Translations under genes and position numbers: made by a program
The notes under the pieces: generated by a model
Told to the model about the DNA's origin: nothing
Databases searched by the model: none
The model's input: only the letters and a program-made list of their open reading frames with translations
Assembly: GCA_023460035.1 (NCBI GenBank)
Contig: JAEWRN010000005.1
Coordinates: forward strand, 55,590 to 119,589
DNA: 64,000 nucleotides
Direction: 5' to 3'
Origin: Bacillota bacterium
GTDB taxonomy: Bacteria > Bacillota > Clostridia > Oscillospirales > Ruminococcaceae
Shown: piece after piece, positions 1 to 8,405 of the stretch
Position numbering within the stretch: the first letter of the stretch is position 1
Layout of the letters: the number at the start of each line of letters is the position of its first letter

Positions 1-874
1 TTCCTGCAAACCAATTATAATTTTGTTTAAAATATCTGGCAGTCCAGCGAATATGCTCTTTCAGATTAATATTGGGGTTATCAGCCGCACGTAATGCCAT
101 TGAAAGCCCAATATGCACAAACGCAATCATTTCCACAGTGTCTTTATAAATCCCGTTAGGCATTTTTCTATGGCAGCTTTTTATCTCTTCTGCAAAACAG
201 TAAATAGTTTGTTGTTCTGTATTTGAAATAATCGATTCTGGCCTTACACGGTAGTGGATAAGGGTTTCATTTACAAACGCAATCCTTTTTGCTTGTAAAT
301 AACGCGTAAATTGTAATACAACCTCTTCTCCAACTTTGAATGATGGAAAACGCGCTTGCCCAAACAGTTCTTTTTTCCACAACTTATTCCACGGAGAAGT
401 ATTGATGAATGCCAATATATCACTTTGCGGAGGCATTTCCAGCACAGGCATAAAGCCTTTCATTTCAGTACATAATATTTGCCCAGTTTCAGCTTCTACA
501 CGGTCATATGCACAAATTGCAACTTCTGCGTTATTTGTTTTGGCTGCCATGTAAAGCTTTTCTAGCAGCTGCGGTTCAACACTGTCATCCCCATCTTGGA
601 AAATTAAATATTCCCCACTAATTAGCCCACTGTCTAATGCCGCATTTCGCGTGAGAGATGGTGCCCCAAGGTTTTGAGGTAAATAAAGAACTTTTATTTG
701 TTCACCTTTTTTTTGACGCCACTGATCTATAATCTCTCTGCTACAATCAGTGGAAAAGTCGTCGACTACAACCACTTCAAAATCTTGAAAGGTTTGTGCA
801 AAAAGCTCGCTAAAAAAAGCATCCAAATACTTTTGCAAATTATGGACAGTCAATATGACGGTAATCGTTGGCAT
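1..874 (-). CDS. GT2-family glycosyltransferase (3' end cut by window edge)
   Basis: Reading the minus strand from the ATG at 874 gives an open frame to the window edge (about 291 codons). The N-terminus shows the GT-A pattern of family 2: a beta-strand start (ITVILTVHN), then VVVVDDFSTD, and a DGDD metal/nucleotide-binding motif (IFQDGDDS) near residue 95. It probably adds a sugar to a lipid-linked glycan at the inner face of the membrane; acceptor and donor cannot be read. The start lies inside the end of the upstream flippase gene (35-nt overlap in another frame), so the two are probably translationally coupled. The C-terminal part lies outside the window. The family call is firm; the substrate is unknown. 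Confidence 0.8.
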   Translation of the reverse strand, partial: MPTITVILTVHNLQKYLDAFFSELFAQTFQDFEVVVVDDFSTDCSREIIDQWRQKKGEQIKVLYLPQNLGAPSLTRNAALDSGLISGEYLIFQDGDDSVEPQLLEKLYMAAKTNNAEVAICAYDRVEAETGQILCTEMKGFMPVLEMPPQSDILAFINTSPWNKLWKKELFGQARFPSFKVGEEVVLQFTRYLQAKRIAFVNETLIHYRVRPESIISNTEQQTIYCFAEEIKSCHRKMPNGIYKDTVEMIAFVHIGLSMALRAADNPNINLKEHIRWTARYFKQNYNWFAG

Positions 875-2156
875 CAGCAGAATCCTTTCTTATAAAAACA
901 GCCAATAAATATACATAACTGGCCAATATAAGCAAATGCACCAAAAGGAACGAAAGTGCCCCCCCCCACAGGCCCAAATGCGCTACACACAACCACGTTA
1001 GTATGACAGCCGCTACCGCACCACCAATATAAATGGAAAGGATTTGTTTTTGTTTTCGCAAAATGACTAAGATATAATAAAAAAGCTGACAAATGGCATA
1101 AACACCACCCGCAACAACGACCCATGTTAAAACGTACTTATATGCTGAAATGTCTTTATTGTAAACTAAACCAAGCACTTGTGTACCCATAAAATATGCC
1201 GCAATTGCACAAAAAACTGTAAACGCCACCGTTAGAATCGACTGTTTTATAATCACTTTGCCGAATGCTTTATATTGTTTTTGAAAAATAAGTTTTGCAT
1301 ATTGGTTTAGTAATGGTTTAAATAGAAATTGCGTACACAAGTTAATGACTTGTACCGGCATAAAAATCATATTGTAATAGCCTTGCGCCGTATCATCCAT
1401 TAAAAATTCTATGCCATATTTAGATGCATTAATAATTGATGTCATTAAAAACATACTAAAAAACAAAGGTAGGCATTCTACCAAAAGCTCTTTTACGTTT
1501 TCCGTTAAAGCAGTATGGTGTTTAACGGGAGATATAAACCGGGGAACCACTTTAATTGCATAATAAAGGGTAATAAACAAATTCCCCAGTATCTGCACCG
1601 TAATCGCAAAGAGAATATTTCTTGTGTATACCAATACGGCAGAAAAACTTATCAGTGGCCACAACGTACGATGAAAAAGCGCCGACCCCGAAAGATCAAG
1701 TCGATTTTTTTGAAAAAACAAACTTTGGAATAATTCTCCGATTGCATTTAGCATCATTAAAACTGTCAATAAAACAGTATATTGTGCTTTTTTCCCTTCA
1801 AACCCAAGTACCCAAATTGACAAAACACATCCCGCCGCCATTAAAAGACAAGTAACTACTTTTGCCCTCGCGTACTCTAAAAAGCTGTGCTTTTCTTGGT
1901 AGTCGGTCATCTGGTAGGTATTCATACCAAATAAGCCCACCATATACAGAATTTGCGCCGTTGTAAGGGCAATACCAAAATAGCCCGTCTGTTGTACAGT
2001 ACTTACTCTACTTACCAAAGCCAACATGACAAAGGTATTGGCCGCATACATTCCACTACCTAGTGTATTCCATATTGCACCTTTTACTTGGTAATTACCT
2101 GTTTTACCTTTTGGCATATTGAGTAAAAGCTCCATTCTGTCAATTTTTAACAACAT
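840..2156 (-). CDS. Wzx-like polysaccharide flippase (MOP superfamily)
   Basis: A 438-residue protein made almost wholly of hydrophobic segments separated by short basic loops, as expected for a 12-14 helix oligosaccharide-lipid flippase. Its N-terminus (VKGAIWNTLGSGMYAANTF) resembles the first helix of polysaccharide export/flippase proteins. It would move an undecaprenyl-linked repeat unit across the membrane. The ATG at 2156 has AAAGG five bases upstream; a later Met at codon 14 is possible but has no better site. It lies between a pyruvyl transferase and a GT2 gene, which supports a role in cell-surface glycan export. The substrate is not predictable. Confidence 0.8.
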   Translation of the reverse strand: MLLKIDRMELLLNMPKGKTGNYQVKGAIWNTLGSGMYAANTFVMLALVSRVSTVQQTGYFGIALTTAQILYMVGLFGMNTYQMTDYQEKHSFLEYARAKVVTCLLMAAGCVLSIWVLGFEGKKAQYTVLLTVLMMLNAIGELFQSLFFQKNRLDLSGSALFHRTLWPLISFSAVLVYTRNILFAITVQILGNLFITLYYAIKVVPRFISPVKHHTALTENVKELLVECLPLFFSMFLMTSIINASKYGIEFLMDDTAQGYYNMIFMPVQVINLCTQFLFKPLLNQYAKLIFQKQYKAFGKVIIKQSILTVAFTVFCAIAAYFMGTQVLGLVYNKDISAYKYVLTWVVVAGGVYAICQLFYYILVILRKQKQILSIYIGGAVAAVILTWLCVAHLGLWGGALSFLLVHLLILASYVYLLAVFIRKDSADANDYRHIDCP

Positions 2157-2253
2157 AACAGCCTTTAGGACCGCATTGCATTCATATGCCTGATTGCATT
2201 CGCCCGTTTTACTATATAATTCTATCTAAATTCACACTAAAGATGGTTTCACA

Positions 2254-3399
2254 CTAATTTAAAAAGTTTGCTGTTAGTTGTTTTGAAGTCTCTATTTTTT
2301 TATTGAATTCTACCATCTTTTCTTCCAAAATCGCTTCAATTTTATCGCGATTACTAAGCACTTGCTTCACATATTCACAGACTGTTTCTGGTCTCACCTC
2401 GCTTAAATCCAATCCGTATTTTTCCATTCCCAAATATTGCAAAAGTTGGTGAACTTTCTCATCATAAATCAGCGCTAGAAAGGGTACTTTCTGACGTGCC
2501 GCAAAAATAATTGAATGCATTCTTTCGCCTAATAAAAATGATGAATTTTCGATTATTTCCGCCATCTGCATACAATTCCAATCCGAAGGGACAATCCGAA
2601 AATCTACGTCGTTGAGATACTCTTTTAACTGCATACCAATCTGCACATCATGCACAACAGTAGGTACGAACACTGCTGGCTGCTTAATTACTTTAACCGC
2701 AGCTCTAATTGATTCCGCTAATTCACGTATTCGAGCAGAAAAATCCATTTCATTACGATGCCAAAAATTCGTTGACTCAAACCATTGAGAGGCTGTAATA
2801 CAAAAATAGCTATGCTCTTGCAGATTCAGCTCCCTTAATGTTTTTTGTTTGCACTGATTTTTTTGGGTTATCGCAAAAGCTGCGTCGGCTGTTAAAACTA
2901 CATTCTCTAAACCAATTTTTTTACATAAATTATAGCCACGCATGTCCCTTACAAATAATCCATCTGCGTGTTTTAGAAAAAGCCTGCTTAGCCTTTGACC
3001 CATGGAGGTAGTTAATGGTCCAACCCCCATAGAAAAATAGCAAACTTTCTTCCGGAATATCTTTGCCCATAATTGCCAAAAAAACAAAAACGGCAGATTA
3101 TATACAGTCAAATCGTGGATTAAACTCCCCCCTCCAAACATCAACATATCTGTTTTATATATTGCTTTCAATATTCCAAACGAATCTTTTATCATACTTC
3201 CTAAAACAGGTAAAGATATCCCCTCATTCAACCTACATGGCACAATTTCAACCGGTAAGTAACCTGAAACATCTTCATATGTACCGCACGTAGCATAAAT
3301 TTTTGAATTGGAAAACTGTTCACAAATACTCTGCAAAATTGCATCATCACCGCGATTTCCGCACCCATACGAGCCAATTGCAAATATACTTTTACTCAC
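2254..3399 (-). CDS. Polysaccharide pyruvyl transferase family protein (CsaB-like)
   Basis: This 381-residue protein has the hallmarks of the polysaccharide pyruvyl transferase family: an N-terminal GSYGCGNRGDDAIL loop (residues 8-21), a FGGGSLIHD segment near residue 90, and GERMHS followed by a hydrophobic strand near residue 293. Family members transfer a ketal pyruvate from phosphoenolpyruvate onto a sugar of a surface polysaccharide, adding negative charge; in Gram-positives this can dock S-layer-type proteins. It starts with GTG, with GGAGG about ten bases upstream. No signal peptide is seen, so it should act in the cytoplasm before export. The acceptor sugar is unknown, and some family members are not pyruvyl transferases. 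Confidence 0.8.
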   Translation of the reverse strand: MSKSIFAIGSYGCGNRGDDAILQSICEQFSNSKIYATCGTYEDVSGYLPVEIVPCRLNEGISLPVLGSMIKDSFGILKAIYKTDMLMFGGGSLIHDLTVYNLPFLFFWQLWAKIFRKKVCYFSMGVGPLTTSMGQRLSRLFLKHADGLFVRDMRGYNLCKKIGLENVVLTADAAFAITQKNQCKQKTLRELNLQEHSYFCITASQWFESTNFWHRNEMDFSARIRELAESIRAAVKVIKQPAVFVPTVVHDVQIGMQLKEYLNDVDFRIVPSDWNCMQMAEIIENSSFLLGERMHSIIFAARQKVPFLALIYDEKVHQLLQYLGMEKYGLDLSEVRPETVCEYVKQVLSNRDKIEAILEEKMVEFNKKIETSKQLTANFLN

Positions 3400-3559
3400 T
3401 TACTTAAATCCTCCGGTACAATCTTCAATAAATCGCTTCAAGTTGCCTTGCTATAATATCTTTTTACCGTAATAGGTTTTCACATAAAAATTTGCCAGCT
3501 TGCTTACCTAGAATTTCGTAATTTCATACGAAAACAAAGTAGAGAATTAGTCGTCTTAA

Positions 3560-5002
3560 TTATTTCCCTGCTTTTTTAATACGGAACCAAATATAAGTAG
3601 TTCCACCTTTCATTACGCGTTTAAACTCAGACCATGTGAGGTTTGCCAAAAATGTTTTAAAAATATACGTAAACGAAAAATAGTAGCGACTCATTAAGTT
3701 ATCGCGCAATTTTTCAATTTGCTTATGGTCTGCATAGGGGTAGTCTACAAGGCAATCCAGATAACCATCTTGATTCAGCCACTTTGAATAATCCTCTGTG
3801 CGCAAATAACCCTCTTGTTTGACCCACTCGTAAAATGCTGTGCCAGGGAAAGGCACTGCTTGTTGAAAAAACACTTCGTTTGCATACACTTTTTTTGCAA
3901 ATTGGAAAGTCTCTTCAATCGTTTCAAGGTTATCGCCTTTTAGGCCTATCATAAAGCAACCAAAAACCTTGATTTTCAACTTTTTCGTATTTTTTGCAAA
4001 TGCCAGCGAATCTTCCAGTTTGATGCCTTTGCGAGTTTCGTTTAATACCTGTTGATTACCAGACTCGTAACCAACAACAAGCAGCCGGCAACCGGCCTCT
4101 TTCATTTTAGCCATTACTTCATAAGGCAAATCCGCGCGGGTATTGCAAGACCAAACCAATTTAAGGCCGCGCGCTAAAACTTCGTTGCATACTTCAATAA
4201 CACGTTTCTTGTCTGCTGTAAACGTGTCATCCTCAATGAATATTTCTCGGATATAAGGCATTTTTGTATGGATATATTCCAGCTCGTCCACAAAATTTTT
4301 CACACTGCGGCGCCGGAATACTCGACCACTCATTGATTCTGGATAAGAGCAGAAATTACAGTGAAAAGGGCAACCGCGCGCGCTGAATACCTGAATCATA
4401 GGCTTTTGCGCAAATGCATAGCAATAATCTGAGGGGTTCAAAAACTTTTCGTAAACTTTTGAAACGAACGGCAACTCGTCTAAATCATGTAGCCATACAC
4501 GGTCTGGCTGAACTATAATATCGCCTTCCGCATTTCTGTAAGTGATGCCCTGCACATCTTGCAAAGCATCGCCCGCCTGCATGATTTCAGAAATGGTAAA
4601 ATCATATTCTTGCCGAACAACGATATCAATCTGCGGGCATTCTTGCATTACCTGCTTGCTGAGTACAGTTGCATGGGTGCCCCCAATAATTATTTTTACT
4701 GTTGGGCAAGCCTGTTTTATTGTGCGTATAACTTCAAAATCATGTTCGCATGTTGAGGTTGTTATTTCCCCCATTACGTAATCAGGTGCACTGTTTTTTA
4801 CCAACTCTACAGTCTGCTGTGGGCTCATTTTGCGTGTAATGCAATCTACCAGCTCTACCTCATAACCCTTTTGCATACAAACACCCGCCGCATAGCAAAG
4901 CCAATACGGGTAATACATCGTGCCGCTTTTGGTTTTTTCTGGCCAGCGGCTTGCGCGGCTGATAGCAAACTTATAAGGCAAATTTAAAAAAAGTATTTTC
5001 AT
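3560..5002 (-). CDS. B12-binding-type radical SAM enzyme
   Basis: A 480-residue protein with an N-terminal Rossmann-like cobalamin-binding-type domain (about 1-140, with GGTHAT at 108-113) followed by a radical SAM domain. The cluster-binding cysteines are C211, C215 and C218 in the CxxxCxxC motif (RGCPFHCNFC). ATG start, with AGAGG eight bases upstream. Enzymes of this architecture methylate unactivated carbons or rearrange small molecules, lipids or sugars, and several occur in glycan and lipid loci. Here it sits between a pyruvyl transferase and a DUF2142 membrane protein. The classical DxHxxG cobalamin motif is not evident, so cobalamin use is an inference from the domain layout. The substrate is unknown. 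Confidence 0.8.
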   Translation of the reverse strand: MKILFLNLPYKFAISRASRWPEKTKSGTMYYPYWLCYAAGVCMQKGYEVELVDCITRKMSPQQTVELVKNSAPDYVMGEITTSTCEHDFEVIRTIKQACPTVKIIIGGTHATVLSKQVMQECPQIDIVVRQEYDFTISEIMQAGDALQDVQGITYRNAEGDIIVQPDRVWLHDLDELPFVSKVYEKFLNPSDYCYAFAQKPMIQVFSARGCPFHCNFCSYPESMSGRVFRRRSVKNFVDELEYIHTKMPYIREIFIEDDTFTADKKRVIEVCNEVLARGLKLVWSCNTRADLPYEVMAKMKEAGCRLLVVGYESGNQQVLNETRKGIKLEDSLAFAKNTKKLKIKVFGCFMIGLKGDNLETIEETFQFAKKVYANEVFFQQAVPFPGTAFYEWVKQEGYLRTEDYSKWLNQDGYLDCLVDYPYADHKQIEKLRDNLMSRYYFSFTYIFKTFLANLTWSEFKRVMKGGTTYIWFRIKKAGK

Positions 5003-5096
5003 ACAGGTAACCTCTCTATCCTTTTACATAAATAACAAAATTAATTGAATGCATATAGATGTTAATATGTTTTCAAAACAGACTCAGTAAATTTTA

Positions 5097-7055
5097 CTAA
5101 AAAACAGTTTTCACAAAAATAAACAAAATAACATAACTGTTTATTAATCCACTGACAAACAACAGGTTTTTTGCTTCTGCTTTAAAACGCAACGTATGGG
5201 ATAACAGCAAAAAGAACAATGGTAAAACGGGGATCAAATACCGCCCTTGCATCCCCATAATAGAATAAGACCCCACTGTTGTCCATGTCATTGCAGCCAA
5301 ATATCCCAAGGATTGTACCGCAACTATAATAAATGCAAACATCCACTTGTGTGCGGCAGGTATTTTACTTGTTTGCTCCTGTGATACATTAATACAAACT
5401 ATAATAATAAAACATGCTGATACAATCCAAGGAATACCCGCATGCTGAATGCTGGTAATACTATCAAAAATTAATGTTAGCGACTTTTCAATTGAACTGG
5501 AAACGAATAAACGTATCGCCTCAAGTGGTTGCTGCAACAACAGGGGCACTGTATACGCTTCGTTTGCCCATGGACCAGTGCCTACCCCATCTTGTGCAAC
5601 TCTTTGTGAAAGTTGATTGAAATTGGTTAAAAATACAGCTACACCCGAAAGCAAAAAAGTAGCACAAAAAGCCCCGCACAGATACTTCTTTTGCAGTTTT
5701 TCTTTAGGTATTAAAAATAACAAAAGGCACAACGGCACGTAAATTATTTTGCAAGGTGCAAGTATAACGGCAAGTAATAGCACTGGGGTAAAATTTTTCA
5801 CCGTAACTTTTTCTACCTTATAAATTAAACGAAAAATAAGGGCCACATAAAGTAGTGCTATGGCATTAATAAATCCATCGTAAGAAAAAGAGCCCGAAGA
5901 TCGGAGAGTCATCGGAAAAAGCGCAATCAAAGCAAACAACTCTTGAAATGGTGAAAAACGAACCGCCCAATATGCAATAGCCGTGTAAACAAGTAAAGCC
6001 ATTATTTGCGCTAAATAAAGCGTTTGCGTCTGCCCCAAATTTAGTTCTCTCGCAATTAGCACACCACAAATTTGCGGCGTATACTCATACGAAAACCCTG
6101 CCGATTTTGTCGTAATATCAATATAATCTGAATTTCCTTTTTCTAAAAGTGTTTTTGTAAAATAGTAGTATTGCCCTTCATTCGCTTTAAACGCGGTATA
6201 CCCCACTTGCTCTTCACTTTCTCGAATAGCTATCTCCTCATTGGGGTCAAAATCCAATTTTCCATTTTGCCATGCGGTAGCACGAGCAAATGTAGCCGGA
6301 ATGTGTGTTGCTTCATCGTGAACACCATAAGGTGGATAAACGACCATATAAAGAACACCTAATATCAATGCTGAAAAAAGAAATAAATTATAAATCTTCC
6401 ACTTCCTACTAAAAATATATAACGTTTCTACAAAACATAACAGCGCTACAGCAATACACCAATAAAGAGGCGTAAGAAATGTCACTTCTATCCCTGGGTA
6501 AAAGCTAAGTGCCGCATCTTGCTCTTGTCCATCCACCAAAGCTGTATTTCCGGCAAACAAATCCGACGTACCATTATCTGTAAACCACACCCAAAACTGA
6601 GAGGATGAGGGTAAATAACTCACAAGAATCTCTATTTTATATTGTCCGGATTCGGCTTTATAAGCATTCTCGAACTCAAAATCAACAAAAGAATTGTCTT
6701 CTACTTCAGACAAATCTACTGTTGTAGTCTCAAAGGTTCTACCTGTCTGGGCATCCTTTAAAGCGACAAAAAGAAGCCCTTGTTGGCCTTCTAACCCATA
6801 AGTACCTATTAATATTGACCCACCTTTTATTGGGTCTGCCGAAAAGAACTCTTGCTCCAACCGCATATCTTTTTCTAATAATATTCCTGAATAAAGAGAA
6901 ATCTCATCTTCAGTTTGTTGCACAACACTAACGCTACGCGGGGCTATTACCGCATAATAAATAAAAAGCTCTACTAGTACAACAACTAAAAAAATAGCAA
7001 TAGCATTCCACAAAATACGATTTTGCTTATACTTTTCAAGTATTTTTTTCTTCAT
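5097..7055 (-). CDS. DUF2142-like polytopic membrane protein
   Basis: About 652 residues: one N-terminal membrane helix, an extracytoplasmic beta-rich region (about residues 45-180), then ten or more helices. The segment after the second helix (YPPYGVHDEATHI) matches the conserved acidic/His loop of DUF2142 proteins, which resemble GT-C glycosyltransferases that use polyprenyl-phosphate sugars outside the membrane. I chose the ATG at 7055 (MKKKILEK) because AGAGG lies 11 bases upstream; an earlier ATG at 7097 has no ribosome binding site. It probably modifies or assembles the surface glycan of this locus. The enzymatic role is inferred only. Confidence 0.65.
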   Translation of the reverse strand: MKKKILEKYKQNRILWNAIAIFLVVVLVELFIYYAVIAPRSVSVVQQTEDEISLYSGILLEKDMRLEQEFFSADPIKGGSILIGTYGLEGQQGLLFVALKDAQTGRTFETTTVDLSEVEDNSFVDFEFENAYKAESGQYKIEILVSYLPSSSQFWVWFTDNGTSDLFAGNTALVDGQEQDAALSFYPGIEVTFLTPLYWCIAVALLCFVETLYIFSRKWKIYNLFLFSALILGVLYMVVYPPYGVHDEATHIPATFARATAWQNGKLDFDPNEEIAIRESEEQVGYTAFKANEGQYYYFTKTLLEKGNSDYIDITTKSAGFSYEYTPQICGVLIARELNLGQTQTLYLAQIMALLVYTAIAYWAVRFSPFQELFALIALFPMTLRSSGSFSYDGFINAIALLYVALIFRLIYKVEKVTVKNFTPVLLLAVILAPCKIIYVPLCLLLFLIPKEKLQKKYLCGAFCATFLLSGVAVFLTNFNQLSQRVAQDGVGTGPWANEAYTVPLLLQQPLEAIRLFVSSSIEKSLTLIFDSITSIQHAGIPWIVSACFIIIVCINVSQEQTSKIPAAHKWMFAFIIVAVQSLGYLAAMTWTTVGSYSIMGMQGRYLIPVLPLFFLLLSHTLRFKAEAKNLLFVSGLINSYVILFIFVKTVF

Positions 7056-7217
7056 TACAGCAAATTCCTCTCTTACCCAGCCCATTAACAAACCCATTTC
7101 ATTATAATATATCTGCCCGCAGTTTACTGCATTGTTACCTTTATTGTAACAATTCTACATTTTTGTTAATTAGCAATATACTATCCATTATTTACACAAA
7201 AGCAAAAATGCAGTAAT

Positions 7218-8405
7218 TCACACTTCGTATCTTTCAAAAAACCGGTATGCCTCTTCGATTTGTTTCAAAAACTTTTCGCCGCTATAGTTTACAAGTGCAT
7301 GTTGCTTTGCCGCAGCACAGACTGCAGTACAATCAACTTTACCCAAATATATGTCTTCTAATGTATGATACCACTGGCCTGGGTTACACAAGTAACCATT
7401 TTCGCCATGTTTTATTGCTTTACGGTAAGTGTAAGTTGGTGTTGCGACCGTAATTGTGTCTACCGCCGCCGCTTCAAAGTATTTTAGTTCTGATTTGCAG
7501 TTTGTAAAAGAGTTGTTTATTAACGGCACAATATTGACATCTACTTGGGCAATCAATTTTTGCAGCTCAATAAAATCAACTAACGGTACTCGTTGAATAT
7601 TTCCTTGCTCCACTAGTTTTTCTACTTCAGGTGAAAAAGTCATAAACCCTACGACCAATAATCGGGTGTCTGGGTAAGTCTTTAAAAATTCAACAAGCTC
7701 GCCTTGGCATTCTCTAAAATCATTTTCGTGCGATGGGGTACCACTAAAGTATCCTATCGTAAAAGGTTTTGCACTAAATTGAGCCGCTTTTTGCTTTGCC
7801 AACATGGCGGACACAGCAATCTGCTCTTCGTTAAGAGAATTCGGTATAATACAATATTCTTTGCCAAATTTCTTTTGGAGTTTTTCACCAAGGTATTCGT
7901 TTGTTGTGATAAACCCCTGCGCCATCGATGCCATTTTTTGAATGCGCCCAATATAAGAAAACCAATAATTACAATTTTCTTCAATTTCCAAATCCACAGC
8001 AAGGGTGTTGGCAAGGAACTTGACAATGTCAATATTAAACACATAGTCATCAACATCAAACAGGACAGGAACCTTTTTTTGCTTTGCAAAAATCGCCAGG
8101 CTTTCAAGCTCGATAGACCACCCCACACGCGTAAAAACCAAAAGCGAAGCTTGCGGTAATAACACTTTTAATTGCTCTATTTCATTTTGAAAAAAGTACA
8201 CTGCTCCCCATTCTTTACTTTTTTGACTGGCTTGCATTACATTGTAGCAACGATAACGAAATGTAGAATTGTCCGCCGCTCTATAACATAATAGTGCTAC
8301 TTTTTTACCATCTGCAAAGGCTTTGCTAACTGCACGAACCCTTGCGCTGAGCGGTATTTCCCAAGGTTCTTTGTTGTATGCTGGAATTTTAGAGAGCGAG
8401 GTCAT
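7218..8405 (-). CDS. GT-B fold (GT4-like) glycosyltransferase
   Basis: A 395-residue protein with a two-domain GT-B layout. The C-terminal nucleotide-sugar domain shows GYFSGTPSHENDF near residue 220, a VPLVDF strand, and KSELKYFEAAAVDTITVAT followed by HGENGYLC, the usual E-x7-E-like donor site of GT4-type enzymes. The ATG at 8405 overlaps the stop of the upstream gene (ATGA) and has GGAGG seven bases upstream, so it was preferred to an in-frame ATG at 8453 inside the neighbouring gene. The overlap suggests translational coupling with the methyltransferase-glycosyltransferase fusion. Donor and acceptor sugars are unknown. Confidence 0.78.
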   Translation of the reverse strand: MTSLSKIPAYNKEPWEIPLSARVRAVSKAFADGKKVALLCYRAADNSTFRYRCYNVMQASQKSKEWGAVYFFQNEIEQLKVLLPQASLLVFTRVGWSIELESLAIFAKQKKVPVLFDVDDYVFNIDIVKFLANTLAVDLEIEENCNYWFSYIGRIQKMASMAQGFITTNEYLGEKLQKKFGKEYCIIPNSLNEEQIAVSAMLAKQKAAQFSAKPFTIGYFSGTPSHENDFRECQGELVEFLKTYPDTRLLVVGFMTFSPEVEKLVEQGNIQRVPLVDFIELQKLIAQVDVNIVPLINNSFTNCKSELKYFEAAAVDTITVATPTYTYRKAIKHGENGYLCNPGQWYHTLEDIYLGKVDCTAVCAAAKQHALVNYSGEKFLKQIEEAYRFFERYEV

